DNA from: an uncultured Streptococcus sp.
Lineage (GTDB): Bacteria > Bacillota > Bacilli > Lactobacillales > Streptococcaceae
Direction: 5' to 3'
DNA: 27,091 nt
Assembly (NCBI RefSeq): GCF_959025735.1
Contig: NZ_CAUFJQ010000011.1
Coordinates: 1-27,091, forward strand
Shown here: positions 9,594 to 15,990 of the stretch, one piece after another
Layout of the letters: the number at the start of each line of letters is the position of its first letter
Numbering within the stretch: position 1 is the stretch's first letter
Notes under the pieces: generated by a model
What the model saw: the letters and a program-made list of their open reading frames with translations, nothing else
Databases searched by the model: none
What the model was told of the DNA's origin: nothing
Program-made: the position numbers and the translations under genes

Positions 9594-10485
9594 GGTGATT
9601 GTGAGTTTGATTTTGTTAGCTCTCTTTGCCTACTCTGCTTATTCCTACGCCTGGCCTAAATATATTCAGTGGAAGGAAGACCACGAAGTACAGATTGTTA
9701 AAACAAAGGTAGAAAAGATTGAAACTTTTGGATCAAAAAATCGTTATGTATACTATAAAACAAAGAACTCAATTCCGGCAGATGTTTTATCCAATCACTT
9801 TGTCACAAGTGATGCAAAATTTGTTGGTAAAGGGAACAGTCGGTTAGTTGAATTATCCGTAAATGTCTATGATCTCAATCATATAAACAATTCTCCGAAG
9901 AGGATTGATGTTGTCAAACTTATACAAAAATATAATCAGGATTATAAATTGGGTTTTTACTCGACAAGAGATTATACAGTTAACGGGAGAGATTATTTAG
10001 TTTTTTCCATAACAAATAAGGAAAATAAGGAAGATAAGAAAGAGATTGCTTTAGATGTCGACACAGAGCAGATAGAAGTGGCCCTTCCTGAAGATAAGTT
10101 AATGGAACAAGCAAAAAGAAGTAATAAAGTTTTTTCTTTCTTTTATACTAATTTAGATGATATTTTAGAAAAAAACGGAATTACGACATCGTTTTATCTA
10201 AGCTATGACAAAAATAAAAACGGATTGAAGAATGACTCTTTCAATTTTATCAAAGAGTTTCCAGAAATCTTTGATAAATTAGAAAAAGGAGGACAGATTG
10301 TAGTTCGCAAAGGAGAATACAATGATCCGGAAGCTATTTTCCAAGATATGCGCCATTGGTTTGCGCCAGTTGGTCAGGATAAATTAAATGTTATTGCAAC
10401 AGATCCAAAGACAAATGAGCAAACTCCGATAAATACTTATAAAGAATACAGGGAGTGGTACGAAAAACATCGAGATCACTTATAG
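9559..10485 (+). CDS. single-pass membrane protein of T7SS module 1, possible immunity protein
   Basis: 308 aa when started at ATG 9559, which has AAGGAGG (9541-9547) upstream; an in-frame ATG at 9508 has no such site. A short basic N-terminus precedes one transmembrane helix (about 10-30, TKVIVSLILLALFAYSAYSY). The remainder is a hydrophilic, probably extracellular domain rich in Lys, Asp and Tyr. No family is recognised. The start lies inside the preceding effector-like gene, implying translational coupling and a tight functional link. A membrane-anchored outer domain fits an immunity protein that neutralises an effector at the cell surface, but an accessory role in export is equally possible. 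Confidence 0.5.
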   Translation: MKYLKALSFRTKVIVSLILLALFAYSAYSYAWPKYIQWKEDHEVQIVKTKVEKIETFGSKNRYVYYKTKNSIPADVLSNHFVTSDAKFVGKGNSRLVELSVNVYDLNHINNSPKRIDVVKLIQKYNQDYKLGFYSTRDYTVNGRDYLVFSITNKENKEDKKEIALDVDTEQIEVALPEDKLMEQAKRSNKVFSFFYTNLDDILEKNGITTSFYLSYDKNKNGLKNDSFNFIKEFPEIFDKLEKGGQIVVRKGEYNDPEAIFQDMRHWFAPVGQDKLNVIATDPKTNEQTPINTYKEYREWYEKHRDHL

Positions 10486-10496
10486 AAGGAGAAAAA

Positions 10497-10898
10497 ATGT
10501 CGAAAAAGTTAATTAAATCGGAAGAAATTCAGTCAGTTCAAGTTTATTTAGAGAATTATGCGGGAAATGGGAGCGATAGTTTTTCGGTTGGTATATTAGA
10601 GGATGAGTCAGCTCATGAGTTAGATACCGCTTTAAAAGCTGTTGGAAATAGTGCAAAAGATCTTGTTATTGTAGTTGAAGGTCTTAATACATTTTTAGAT
10701 AAAATAGCAGATGCATTTAAAAAATCGGATAAAGAATTAGAAGGAATGATTGATGGCGGAATAAAAGAAATACCATTTGGTACAAGATCTCAAAGACAGG
10801 ATCACTTTGTTTCTAATGGGAAAAATTCTTCAGATCGTTTCCACCGTCGCAAAATGGTAGAACATATAAATTCACAATTCAACGATTTCCCTGCATAG
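10497..10898 (+). CDS. WXG100-like T7SS targeting protein with FxxxD motif (DUF3130-like)
   Basis: 133 aa from ATG 10497, preceded by AGAAGGAG; the GTG at 10455 lies inside the upstream gene. The first about 88 residues form two predicted helices ending in FKKSD (F74-D78). Around this point it aligns without gaps with the DUF3130-like product of 12003-12311: both have I70, F74, D78, G83 and I85. FxxxD is the export-arm motif reported for DUF3130 proteins, which pair with LXG effectors and guide them to T7SSb. Unlike the usual short family members it has a further about 45-residue C-terminal extension rich in Arg, His, Asn and Ser. It lies after the effector instead of before it, which is unusual. 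Confidence 0.55.
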   Translation: MSKKLIKSEEIQSVQVYLENYAGNGSDSFSVGILEDESAHELDTALKAVGNSAKDLVIVVEGLNTFLDKIADAFKKSDKELEGMIDGGIKEIPFGTRSQRQDHFVSNGKNSSDRFHRRKMVEHINSQFNDFPA

Positions 10899-10957
10899 CA
10901 TAACCTATTTTATGAAAGAGTAGTTATTTCTGAAGGTAATTACATCAAGTGAGATGT

Positions 10958-10984
10958 TTTATACCTGAAAAATCAGGATATAAA
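10958..10984 (+). other. intergenic hairpin after module 1
   Basis: TTTATACCTG (10958-10967) and CAGGATATAAA (10974-10984) can pair with one bulged base around an AAAAAT loop. There is no T-tract, so it is not a standard terminator; it could be an RNA-processing or attenuating structure, or chance in AT-rich DNA. Confidence 0.3.
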
Positions 10985-11047
10985 AAGGTATTGTCAAATA
11001 ACGGATAAGTATTTTAGTGATTTTAGCTATTGGAGGTTCTCCTATCA

Positions 11048-11437
11048 ATGGAAAAACAAAATAGACAACAAGAGGAGTTGGACGTACTTTACAAGGATCA
11101 GATGAGGTTGGATCTGCAGTTAGAGGACAATCAAGATGAGCAAAAAGCGCTTCGTCTGTTGCGTGAAGATCTTGAGTATTCTCAAGGAGATGCTCTCTAT
11201 CAGCTCAATGATCTACTCTTGATGGGGGTAACACCTTCTCACCGCTCCTTTTATATCCAACTACTAGAACAGATGGATGAGACAACTCGAAAACTCTTTT
11301 TAGATTTAGACGAGCAGGAGTTGCAACTTAAACAGCAGTATCGTGAGACAGAGCGCCAGCTTGAAATAGTTCAAAAGAAACGCTCTCAACTCTTAAATGA
11401 GCTGGCTGAAAAAGAAGCGAAGCAAAATAGATTTTAG
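11048..11437 (+). CDS. coiled-coil T7SS partner protein, DUF3958-like (Lap2 type)
   Basis: 129 aa from ATG 11048 with GGAGG at 11032-11036; a TTG at 11030 overlaps that site and is rejected. Nearly all residues are helix formers (Glu, Gln, Leu, Lys, Asp), giving two long coiled-coil helices joined at a short break (LLLMGVTPSHRS, about residues 56-67). This all-helical hairpin of about 130 aa beside an LXG gene is what DUF3958 proteins look like: they bind an LXG domain together with a DUF3130 protein and promote its export. Odd points: a strong terminator follows at once, and the DUF3130-like and LXG genes start only 565 bases later behind decayed DNA. The ribosome site sits in a small GGAG-GTT-CTCC hairpin. 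Confidence 0.55.
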   Translation: MEKQNRQQEELDVLYKDQMRLDLQLEDNQDEQKALRLLREDLEYSQGDALYQLNDLLLMGVTPSHRSFYIQLLEQMDETTRKLFLDLDEQELQLKQQYRETERQLEIVQKKRSQLLNELAEKEAKQNRF

Positions 11438-11462
11438 AGAGAACCGCGGTTCTCTCTTTTTT
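11436..11462 (+). terminator. rho-independent terminator after the DUF3958-like gene
   Basis: A perfect palindrome with 11-base arms AGAGAGAACCG / CGGTTCTCTCT (11436-11457) followed by a run of six T. It overlaps the stop codon of the preceding gene. The stem core is shared with the terminator at 15565-15590. Confidence 0.85.
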
Positions 11463-11495
11463 CATCCTCTTAACTCTCTCTAACTAGTAATTAAT

Positions 11496-11524
11496 TTGAT
11501 TTTCAAAGTAATTTCAGGTATGAT
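11496..11524 (+). promoter_or_regulatory. candidate sigma-A promoter for the LXG toxin operon
   Basis: TTGATT (11496-11501), a 17-base spacer, then TATGAT (11519-11524). It is the best match between the terminator at 11436 and the gene at 12003. If used, the transcript has a leader of about 470 bases that includes the decayed coding segment. Confidence 0.5.
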
Positions 11525-11599
11525 AGTAAGGTAATATTTTTTAGTGGTATTTGTTTTCGCATAACTAAATGAAGAAAGAAAAGACCGCTTAAAAATATT

Positions 11600-11873
11600 A
11601 TGGTATTGGATGAGTGAGGTTACTTTAAAGATCTGAGCTCAGTCCAAGCAAAAGGCAAAGTTAACTTCAAGCAAATAGAACGAATTACCAATGGTTCTAA
11701 CTTTATAGAGTTTTCTGTAACCATTCATGTGACTTTGTCATACATGAGGTGAAAGCTCTAAAGAAAGACCGAGTTTCATATTTGGCTTGTTTGATGGAGA
11801 TTTATTTTTTAAATCTAACGACTTTTCAACAGTAGACAATGAAACAGGATGTACGATAAGTAGAGATTCGTGA
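11600..11873 (+). pseudogene. decayed gene fragment, frameshifted, unknown family
   Basis: Two consecutive stretches read like real protein but in different frames. Frame one (11600-11752) starts ATG, has an in-frame TGA at 11615 and continues as about 44 codons including KGKVNFKQIERITNG and FIEFSVTIHV. Frame two (11748-11873) continues as about 41 codons with ERPSFIFGLFDGDLFF and ends at a TGA. A single shift near 11745-11750 would join them. The stretch NFIEFSVTIHV faintly resembles SRLVELSVNVY in the membrane protein at 9559-10485, so it could be the remnant of a related immunity-type gene. This is a reading of composition and frame only. Confidence 0.35.
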
Positions 11874-12002
11874 CAGTAATTTGCTATTAGTAATAGTAAA
11901 TAATAAAAAATGGATAGGTCAATAAATACTTTATTTAAAGCGTTAGTATTCAACGACTTCCTTACCGAACATCCCCCTTCAACGAAAGGACAGTAATTTT
12001 CT

Positions 12003-12311
12003 ATGGCAATTCAATCAAATGATACAGTTCATTCCTATGCGGATAGCATTGTGTCTGCGTCAAATTCAGTGAGCTCTGCTACTGGGACCAAAGATGATGG
12101 CAATGTTTATCAAGGCCAGAAAGGAATGTCAGCCAATATTGATGGTGATAAAAATGCCGGTGAGCAAGCAAAGGAGCGGGCGATCGACTTTATCCAAGTA
12201 CTCCATGGAATTCATGCAGAGTTCCAGACGACAGATGCTTCGATTGCAGGATATATCAATAGTCATACAGGGACAGGAAGCGAAGAACTGTATAGTTCGG
12301 TAAAGCATTGA
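12003..12311 (+). CDS. DUF3130/TIGR04197-like T7SS targeting protein (Lap1 type)
   Basis: 102-aa WXG100-like helical protein with no signal peptide. Its second helix carries FQTTD (F74-D78), matching the FxxxD export-arm motif described for DUF3130 proteins, followed by a flexible Gly/Ser/Thr tail. Family members form a complex with the LXG domain of the effector encoded next to them and are needed for its export through T7SSb. It lies 15 bases upstream of the LXG gene and shares its operon; AAAGGA at 11985-11990 is the likely ribosome site, with a longish spacer. Its codon use (many GCC, GGC and CAG) is less AT-rich than module 1. A confident member of this group, though the exact family number is from recall of the motif and context. 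Confidence 0.75.
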   Translation: MAIQSNDTVHSYADSIVSASNSVSSATGTKDDGNVYQGQKGMSANIDGDKNAGEQAKERAIDFIQVLHGIHAEFQTTDASIAGYINSHTGTGSEELYSSVKH

Positions 12312-12326
12312 GAAAGGAAGAGATAG

Positions 12327-15077
12327 ATGGTTAAAGTAAACTACGGTGCCCTTCAGACGATGTCCTCTACAACTTCAAGCGCTTCTCAAGCGCGTGTAGC
12401 AGGCTACAAGCAACTGATCAATGCTTTCAGTACATTTAGTGGCTCATATGAACTACAAGGAGATGGTTATGATGCTGCGCGTACTTATGCGTCAGGAATT
12501 ATGGTTTCCTATTATCAAGCTTGTATCTTATATTCTGAAGCTGTTGCAGACGCTGCAGACTACCTTGCTGACACCTATACAGCGCTATGTGGTTCAGAGA
12601 GTTTGGATGAGGAGGAGCTCCAAACTGAAATTAATAACGCAACCAGAGGGAGTATGCAAGTTAGTTCTTCTATTGCAAGTTTTGAACGAAGAGATAAACT
12701 CACTGATACACAGAAAGCTTCATTAGAATCATTACGTAAACAAGCATCTGAACTGGATGAACAAATTAGGGTGGCTACTGAGAAATTAGAGCACTTAAGA
12801 GCCTTTGATACTGCTTCTGCTTCAGCCTGCACCGCAGCAAATGATGCTACGGCAACAATCGCTTCTGCAGAACATACCCTAGGTGTCTCTTTTGGTGCTA
12901 GAACTTTTGAATGTACAACAAGTACGGATTGGGCTACCACTGTTGCAACAAAATGGGAAGCTCGTGCAGTTAACCTACAAGAATCCTATGATAAGGCTCT
13001 TCAGAAATTATATAACGGAGAGGAGCTAACAGAATCGGATCTTACAGCAATTGAACGGTATAACAGTGAGTATCCAGGAGTGGTAGATCAGGAAATTCTA
13101 CAATATACCAAAGAAGTGCGATCTTTAAAAGCTGAGGAGATGCGTTATAGAGTAGTTGTAGATAAAGTTGTTGAAGGAAAACAATTAACTAGTGACGAAA
13201 GAAAGTTTGCCAAAGAATTTGCGGCAAAATATCCTGATTTAGAAATAAATACGGTTATATTGAGTACAGTAGAGAGACAGGAAAATTATAAGAAGATTAT
13301 TGGAAAAGCAAATAAGGGCAAAGAATTAAATGCAGGAGAGCTTGACTTTTTAATAAATTATTATAAAGATTATCCAGATGTTTCAGTACCGAAATCAGTA
13401 TCTAAATCTTTGAAAAATCGAAAGTTTGAAAATAAAATTAGTCAGTCAAGCCTTGCAAATTTAGAAGAAAGCTATGGATATGCTGTGAAAGACTACGAAC
13501 GCTATCTTAATACTGGCCAGTATGTATATACAAAAGGCGGTGTTACTCTACAAGAAGCGGCATATATTTATAGAGTTTATAACCTTAAAAAGTCTAGTGG
13601 AGAGGACACTTTACAAGAAAGAACAGATAAAAAGAAAATGTTTGCAAATCTTCGAGCATCGGATAAAAAGAAGATTGATTCAAAAACATTAGCGGAGCTT
13701 AGTTCAGAACATATTGAATTTATGACTGGTCGTACATCTATTGAGTTCGATTATATTATTGGATCAGATGCAGATAAAGCGAAAAAGGATTATGAATATT
13801 ATCGTTTCAATGAACTGATGAAAAAGCAACCTATTGATTGGCGTGATCCAGATTATATGAATAAACGTAATCAATATATTTTAAAAACAGGGAAAAATCC
13901 ATCAACAGGGGAAAAAGCAACCAAAGACGAAATATTTGTGGCTAAGAATTATGGATGGGTGAAAGGTACAACAGATGTTGCGACTGCAACAATTGACCTT
14001 CTCGATAATTTGGGGATCTTTCAGTTAGCTATGACTAAAATTTCTAGACCTAAAATCGATACTTCAAAAATCGTTAAGGAAATAAATATATCTGATACAG
14101 CTACAGTTCCCAATACTCATACGGATGTGAAAATACCAAAACTCAAGCCAGCTAAAACGGTGGATCTGGAGGTGCCAGTAAAACCTAAAGTTGATGTAAA
14201 AGTGCCAAAAATCAAACCAGTTGAAGCAGTGGCTGGAACAACAACTATGGTTCCAAAATCTAAGAAACCAGATATTGATGTGTTGACAAAACCGAAAGAT
14301 TTATCTACTATAAAGGGCGAGGCTGTTGATCATGTAGGAACAGTTAAACCGAAGGTTGAATTGGATGTACCAGAGGTGAAAGATGTCCACGATGTCGAAG
14401 GGCCGAAGTATAACAAAGAACAAATCCTGAAGAATCTTGAAGAAAGTAAACTTGCAAGGGAGAGTTCAGGGTTTAAAGACTTTTCAACTCGAGAAAGATA
14501 TATAGAGAAAGTCTTTAATAAATTATCTCCTGCGGAAAGGGAATTAATTTTTAATATTTCTAAGAATGCACCTAAGGTGGAATATCGCCCTGGTAACACA
14601 GCTAAAAGTGTATTATCAATACCGAAAAATGATCGTCCAAACATCGAAAAGGTTTATAGTTCAGAATACATAGAAGCACACAGACAACAATTTGAGAATG
14701 GAGCTATTAAATTTCAGAAATTCACACCCGAAGAAGGTGGATACAATAATGGAGCAATTGGTAATCCAAAAGATCATGTTGCCTTTGTTATGCCTAAAGA
14801 AGCTGGCGAAACATTGATTAAAGTGACTAAGGGAGATCCGGAATTGTTGGAAGACATATTAGGGCTACATCGAGGAGACTTAGGCTCTTCCCCTGTAGCT
14901 ATTGAAATTCCACCAGAATCTATAAAAAATCTAAGAATTCCAAGCGGAAATGAAGATTCTGCTTTTGATGGTTTTTGGAAACCAGGAGGACAGACCTTCC
15001 CAGGAAATATGCCGGAAGCAGTCATTGATGAAGTTCCGTGGGGAGAATTTACAATTAGAAAATTAGGAGGCGATTAA
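12327..15077 (+). CDS. LXG-domain polymorphic toxin, C-terminal activity unassigned
   Basis: 916-aa T7SSb effector. Residues 1 to about 215 form the helical LXG export domain with the motif LQG at 43-45 (YELQGDGYDAARTY). Residues 221-364 hold three tandem repeats in exact register (starting Y221, Y274, Y321; each has G-x-x-L at positions 11-14 and YP at 29-30). A Pro/Lys/Val-rich linker (about 572-692) contains repeated KPKV..VP units. The last about 225 residues are the variable toxin domain, ending in a Gly/Trp/Pro-rich block (W884, PGGQT at 886-890, NMPEAVI with E897). That block loosely recalls ADP-ribosyltransferase or TNT-type NAD-cleaving toxins, but I cannot assign it. It follows a DUF3130-like partner gene and is followed one base later by a probable immunity gene. 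Confidence 0.9.
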   Translation: MVKVNYGALQTMSSTTSSASQARVAGYKQLINAFSTFSGSYELQGDGYDAARTYASGIMVSYYQACILYSEAVADAADYLADTYTALCGSESLDEEELQTEINNATRGSMQVSSSIASFERRDKLTDTQKASLESLRKQASELDEQIRVATEKLEHLRAFDTASASACTAANDATATIASAEHTLGVSFGARTFECTTSTDWATTVATKWEARAVNLQESYDKALQKLYNGEELTESDLTAIERYNSEYPGVVDQEILQYTKEVRSLKAEEMRYRVVVDKVVEGKQLTSDERKFAKEFAAKYPDLEINTVILSTVERQENYKKIIGKANKGKELNAGELDFLINYYKDYPDVSVPKSVSKSLKNRKFENKISQSSLANLEESYGYAVKDYERYLNTGQYVYTKGGVTLQEAAYIYRVYNLKKSSGEDTLQERTDKKKMFANLRASDKKKIDSKTLAELSSEHIEFMTGRTSIEFDYIIGSDADKAKKDYEYYRFNELMKKQPIDWRDPDYMNKRNQYILKTGKNPSTGEKATKDEIFVAKNYGWVKGTTDVATATIDLLDNLGIFQLAMTKISRPKIDTSKIVKEINISDTATVPNTHTDVKIPKLKPAKTVDLEVPVKPKVDVKVPKIKPVEAVAGTTTMVPKSKKPDIDVLTKPKDLSTIKGEAVDHVGTVKPKVELDVPEVKDVHDVEGPKYNKEQILKNLEESKLARESSGFKDFSTRERYIEKVFNKLSPAERELIFNISKNAPKVEYRPGNTAKSVLSIPKNDRPNIEKVYSSEYIEAHRQQFENGAIKFQKFTPEEGGYNNGAIGNPKDHVAFVMPKEAGETLIKVTKGDPELLEDILGLHRGDLGSSPVAIEIPPESIKNLRIPSGNEDSAFDGFWKPGGQTFPGNMPEAVIDEVPWGEFTIRKLGGD

Positions 15078-15078
15078 A

Positions 15079-15501
15079 ATGAGTTTAACTAAAATAACAT
15101 GGGAAGAATTTGATACCTTTGATAAAATTGAGTCACCGAAAGGATATGATTTTCGAACACATGAAGGGAAATATTACACTTTCGGAGAGTTTGGAATAGC
15201 TTCGGTTCGTCGTGTCTTTGAAATTAATCCTTCTGATTTTAATGAATATTTATTAGGCAAGAGGACGGCACGTGAAATTGATTTTAAAGCACAGAATGAT
15301 CGTTGGCCACCGACGGAAGAAGAAAAGAGAGCTAGTGAGAAACGATTCATAGAAGAGAGCCCTACATCTTTAATTGATTTACCTGAAACTAGAGATTTAT
15401 TTACTAAAGAAGAACTTGAAAAATTAATTCCGATTGCTGAGCAAATGTGGATTGACTGGAGAGGCAAACTTCCAGATGATTATGTATCGCCATTGAAATA
15501 G
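15079..15501 (+). CDS. probable immunity protein for the LXG toxin
   Basis: 140-aa soluble protein rich in acidic and aromatic residues, without signal peptide or membrane segment. It starts one base after the toxin stop, with GGAGGCG as ribosome site inside the toxin's last codons, so the two are translated together. A small gene directly downstream of an LXG toxin is, by the rule of this toxin class, its cytoplasmic immunity protein; a cytoplasmic location would agree with a toxin that acts inside target cells. No family is recognised (motifs seen: TWEEFDTF, RTHEGKYYTFGEFGI, DLPETRDLFTKEELEKLIP). The function is inferred from position alone. Confidence 0.65.
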   Translation: MSLTKITWEEFDTFDKIESPKGYDFRTHEGKYYTFGEFGIASVRRVFEINPSDFNEYLLGKRTAREIDFKAQNDRWPPTEEEKRASEKRFIEESPTSLIDLPETRDLFTKEELEKLIPIAEQMWIDWRGKLPDDYVSPLK

Positions 15502-15524
15502 CCTGCGTGGAACTTGTTTGGCTC

Positions 15525-15550
15525 TTTATCAACTGTAGTGAGTTGATAAA
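15525..15550 (+). repeat. perfect inverted repeat TTTATCAACT / AGTTGATAAA
   Basis: Ten-base arms (15525-15534 and 15541-15550) around a GTAGTG loop, 23 bases after the immunity-gene stop. No T-tract follows on either strand, so it is not a classic terminator. It may be a degenerate copy of a small dispersed streptococcal repeat, or an RNA-stabilising 3' hairpin. Confidence 0.55.
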
Positions 15551-15807
15551 AAATTACAACCTGGAGAGAACCGAATTGGTTCTCTTTTTTAGTGGTCATT
15601 AGTTCTTTCTTTGCCATGTACCGCCCAACCCTTCAAGCGCAAAAAGAGCAAGTGGAAAAAGTGGAAATCCAGCAGAAATTGCAGCCAGTTGTGGAGAATA
15701 TCCAAAAGCAAGAACAAAGCTCAAGAGAAGCGGTCCAGTCTCAGATGAAGGACTTGCTGCGGACACCAAGTTCCAGCTCAGAAACAGAAGCAACAAGTGG
15801 AGAGTGA
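15550..15807 (+). pseudogene. 3' remnant of a membrane-protein gene
   Basis: The frame is open from 15550, running through the terminator, to the TGA at 15805-15807. The believable part begins near 15580 as the end of a transmembrane helix (FSFLVVISSFFAMYR) followed by a Glu/Gln/Lys coiled-coil stretch and a Ser/Glu-rich tail (TPSSSSETEATSGE). There is no ribosome site before the GTG at 15592 or the ATG at 15616, and the frame emerges from a terminator. It therefore looks like the C-terminal end of a type II or multi-pass protein whose 5' part was lost when the LXG module was placed here. Codon use is that of the host core genes, not of the AT-rich cargo. A short expressed protein cannot be fully excluded. 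Confidence 0.5.
15565..15590 (+). terminator. rho-independent terminator of the LXG module
   Basis: AGAGAACC (15565-15572), loop GAATT, GGTTCTCT (15578-15585) and a T-tract to 15590. The stem repeats that of the terminator at 11436-11457, which closes the DUF3958-like gene. Confidence 0.85.
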
Positions 15808-15832
15808 GTGTTAGCCAGATATGAAGAGAAAT

Positions 15833-15856
15833 CACCGTCCTATCGGTGTTTTTTTT
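15833..15856 (+). terminator. short terminator-like hairpin upstream of polC
   Basis: CACCG (15833-15837), loop TCCTAT, CGGTG (15844-15848), then eight T. The stem is only five pairs but the T-run is long; it probably ended the truncated gene. Confidence 0.6.
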
Positions 15857-15892
15857 GTCTTCACTTCTCCCTCGAATTAATCCTTAAATTGT

Positions 15893-15900
15893 GATAAAAT
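15893..15900 (+). promoter_or_regulatory. polC: extended -10 promoter for polC
   Basis: The TGA that precedes TAAAAT (15895-15900) makes an extended -10 element. The -35 position (TCGAAT, 15872-15877) is weak. This leaves an about 85-base leader before the polC start. Confidence 0.45.
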
Positions 15901-15990
15901 AAGGGTTACGAATGTTTTTGAATGGTCTGTTTTTACTTAGAATCAGGCTAGTCAAAAGCGAGCAAAAGAATCAAGATCAAGGGAGAAACA

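Larger units (their letters stand above)
11438..12002 (+). other. 565-base region without an intact gene between parts of module 2
   Basis: Holds, in order, the terminator T-tract, a candidate sigma-A promoter (11496-11524), decayed coding DNA (11600-11873) and an AT-rich leader ending in AAAGGA (11985-11990), the ribosome site of the next gene. A 71-codon minus-strand reading frame here starts with TTG and is not credible. Confidence 0.6.

Noticed and set aside
11738..11953. Minus-strand 71-codon frame with a hydrophobic stretch
   Set aside because: Starts with TTG, lacks a proper ribosome site, and overlaps better-supported decayed coding text on the other strand.
15592..15807. A complete 71-aa gene
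   Set aside because: Starts inside a terminator tail without ribosome site and begins with half a membrane helix; a 3' remnant explains it better.
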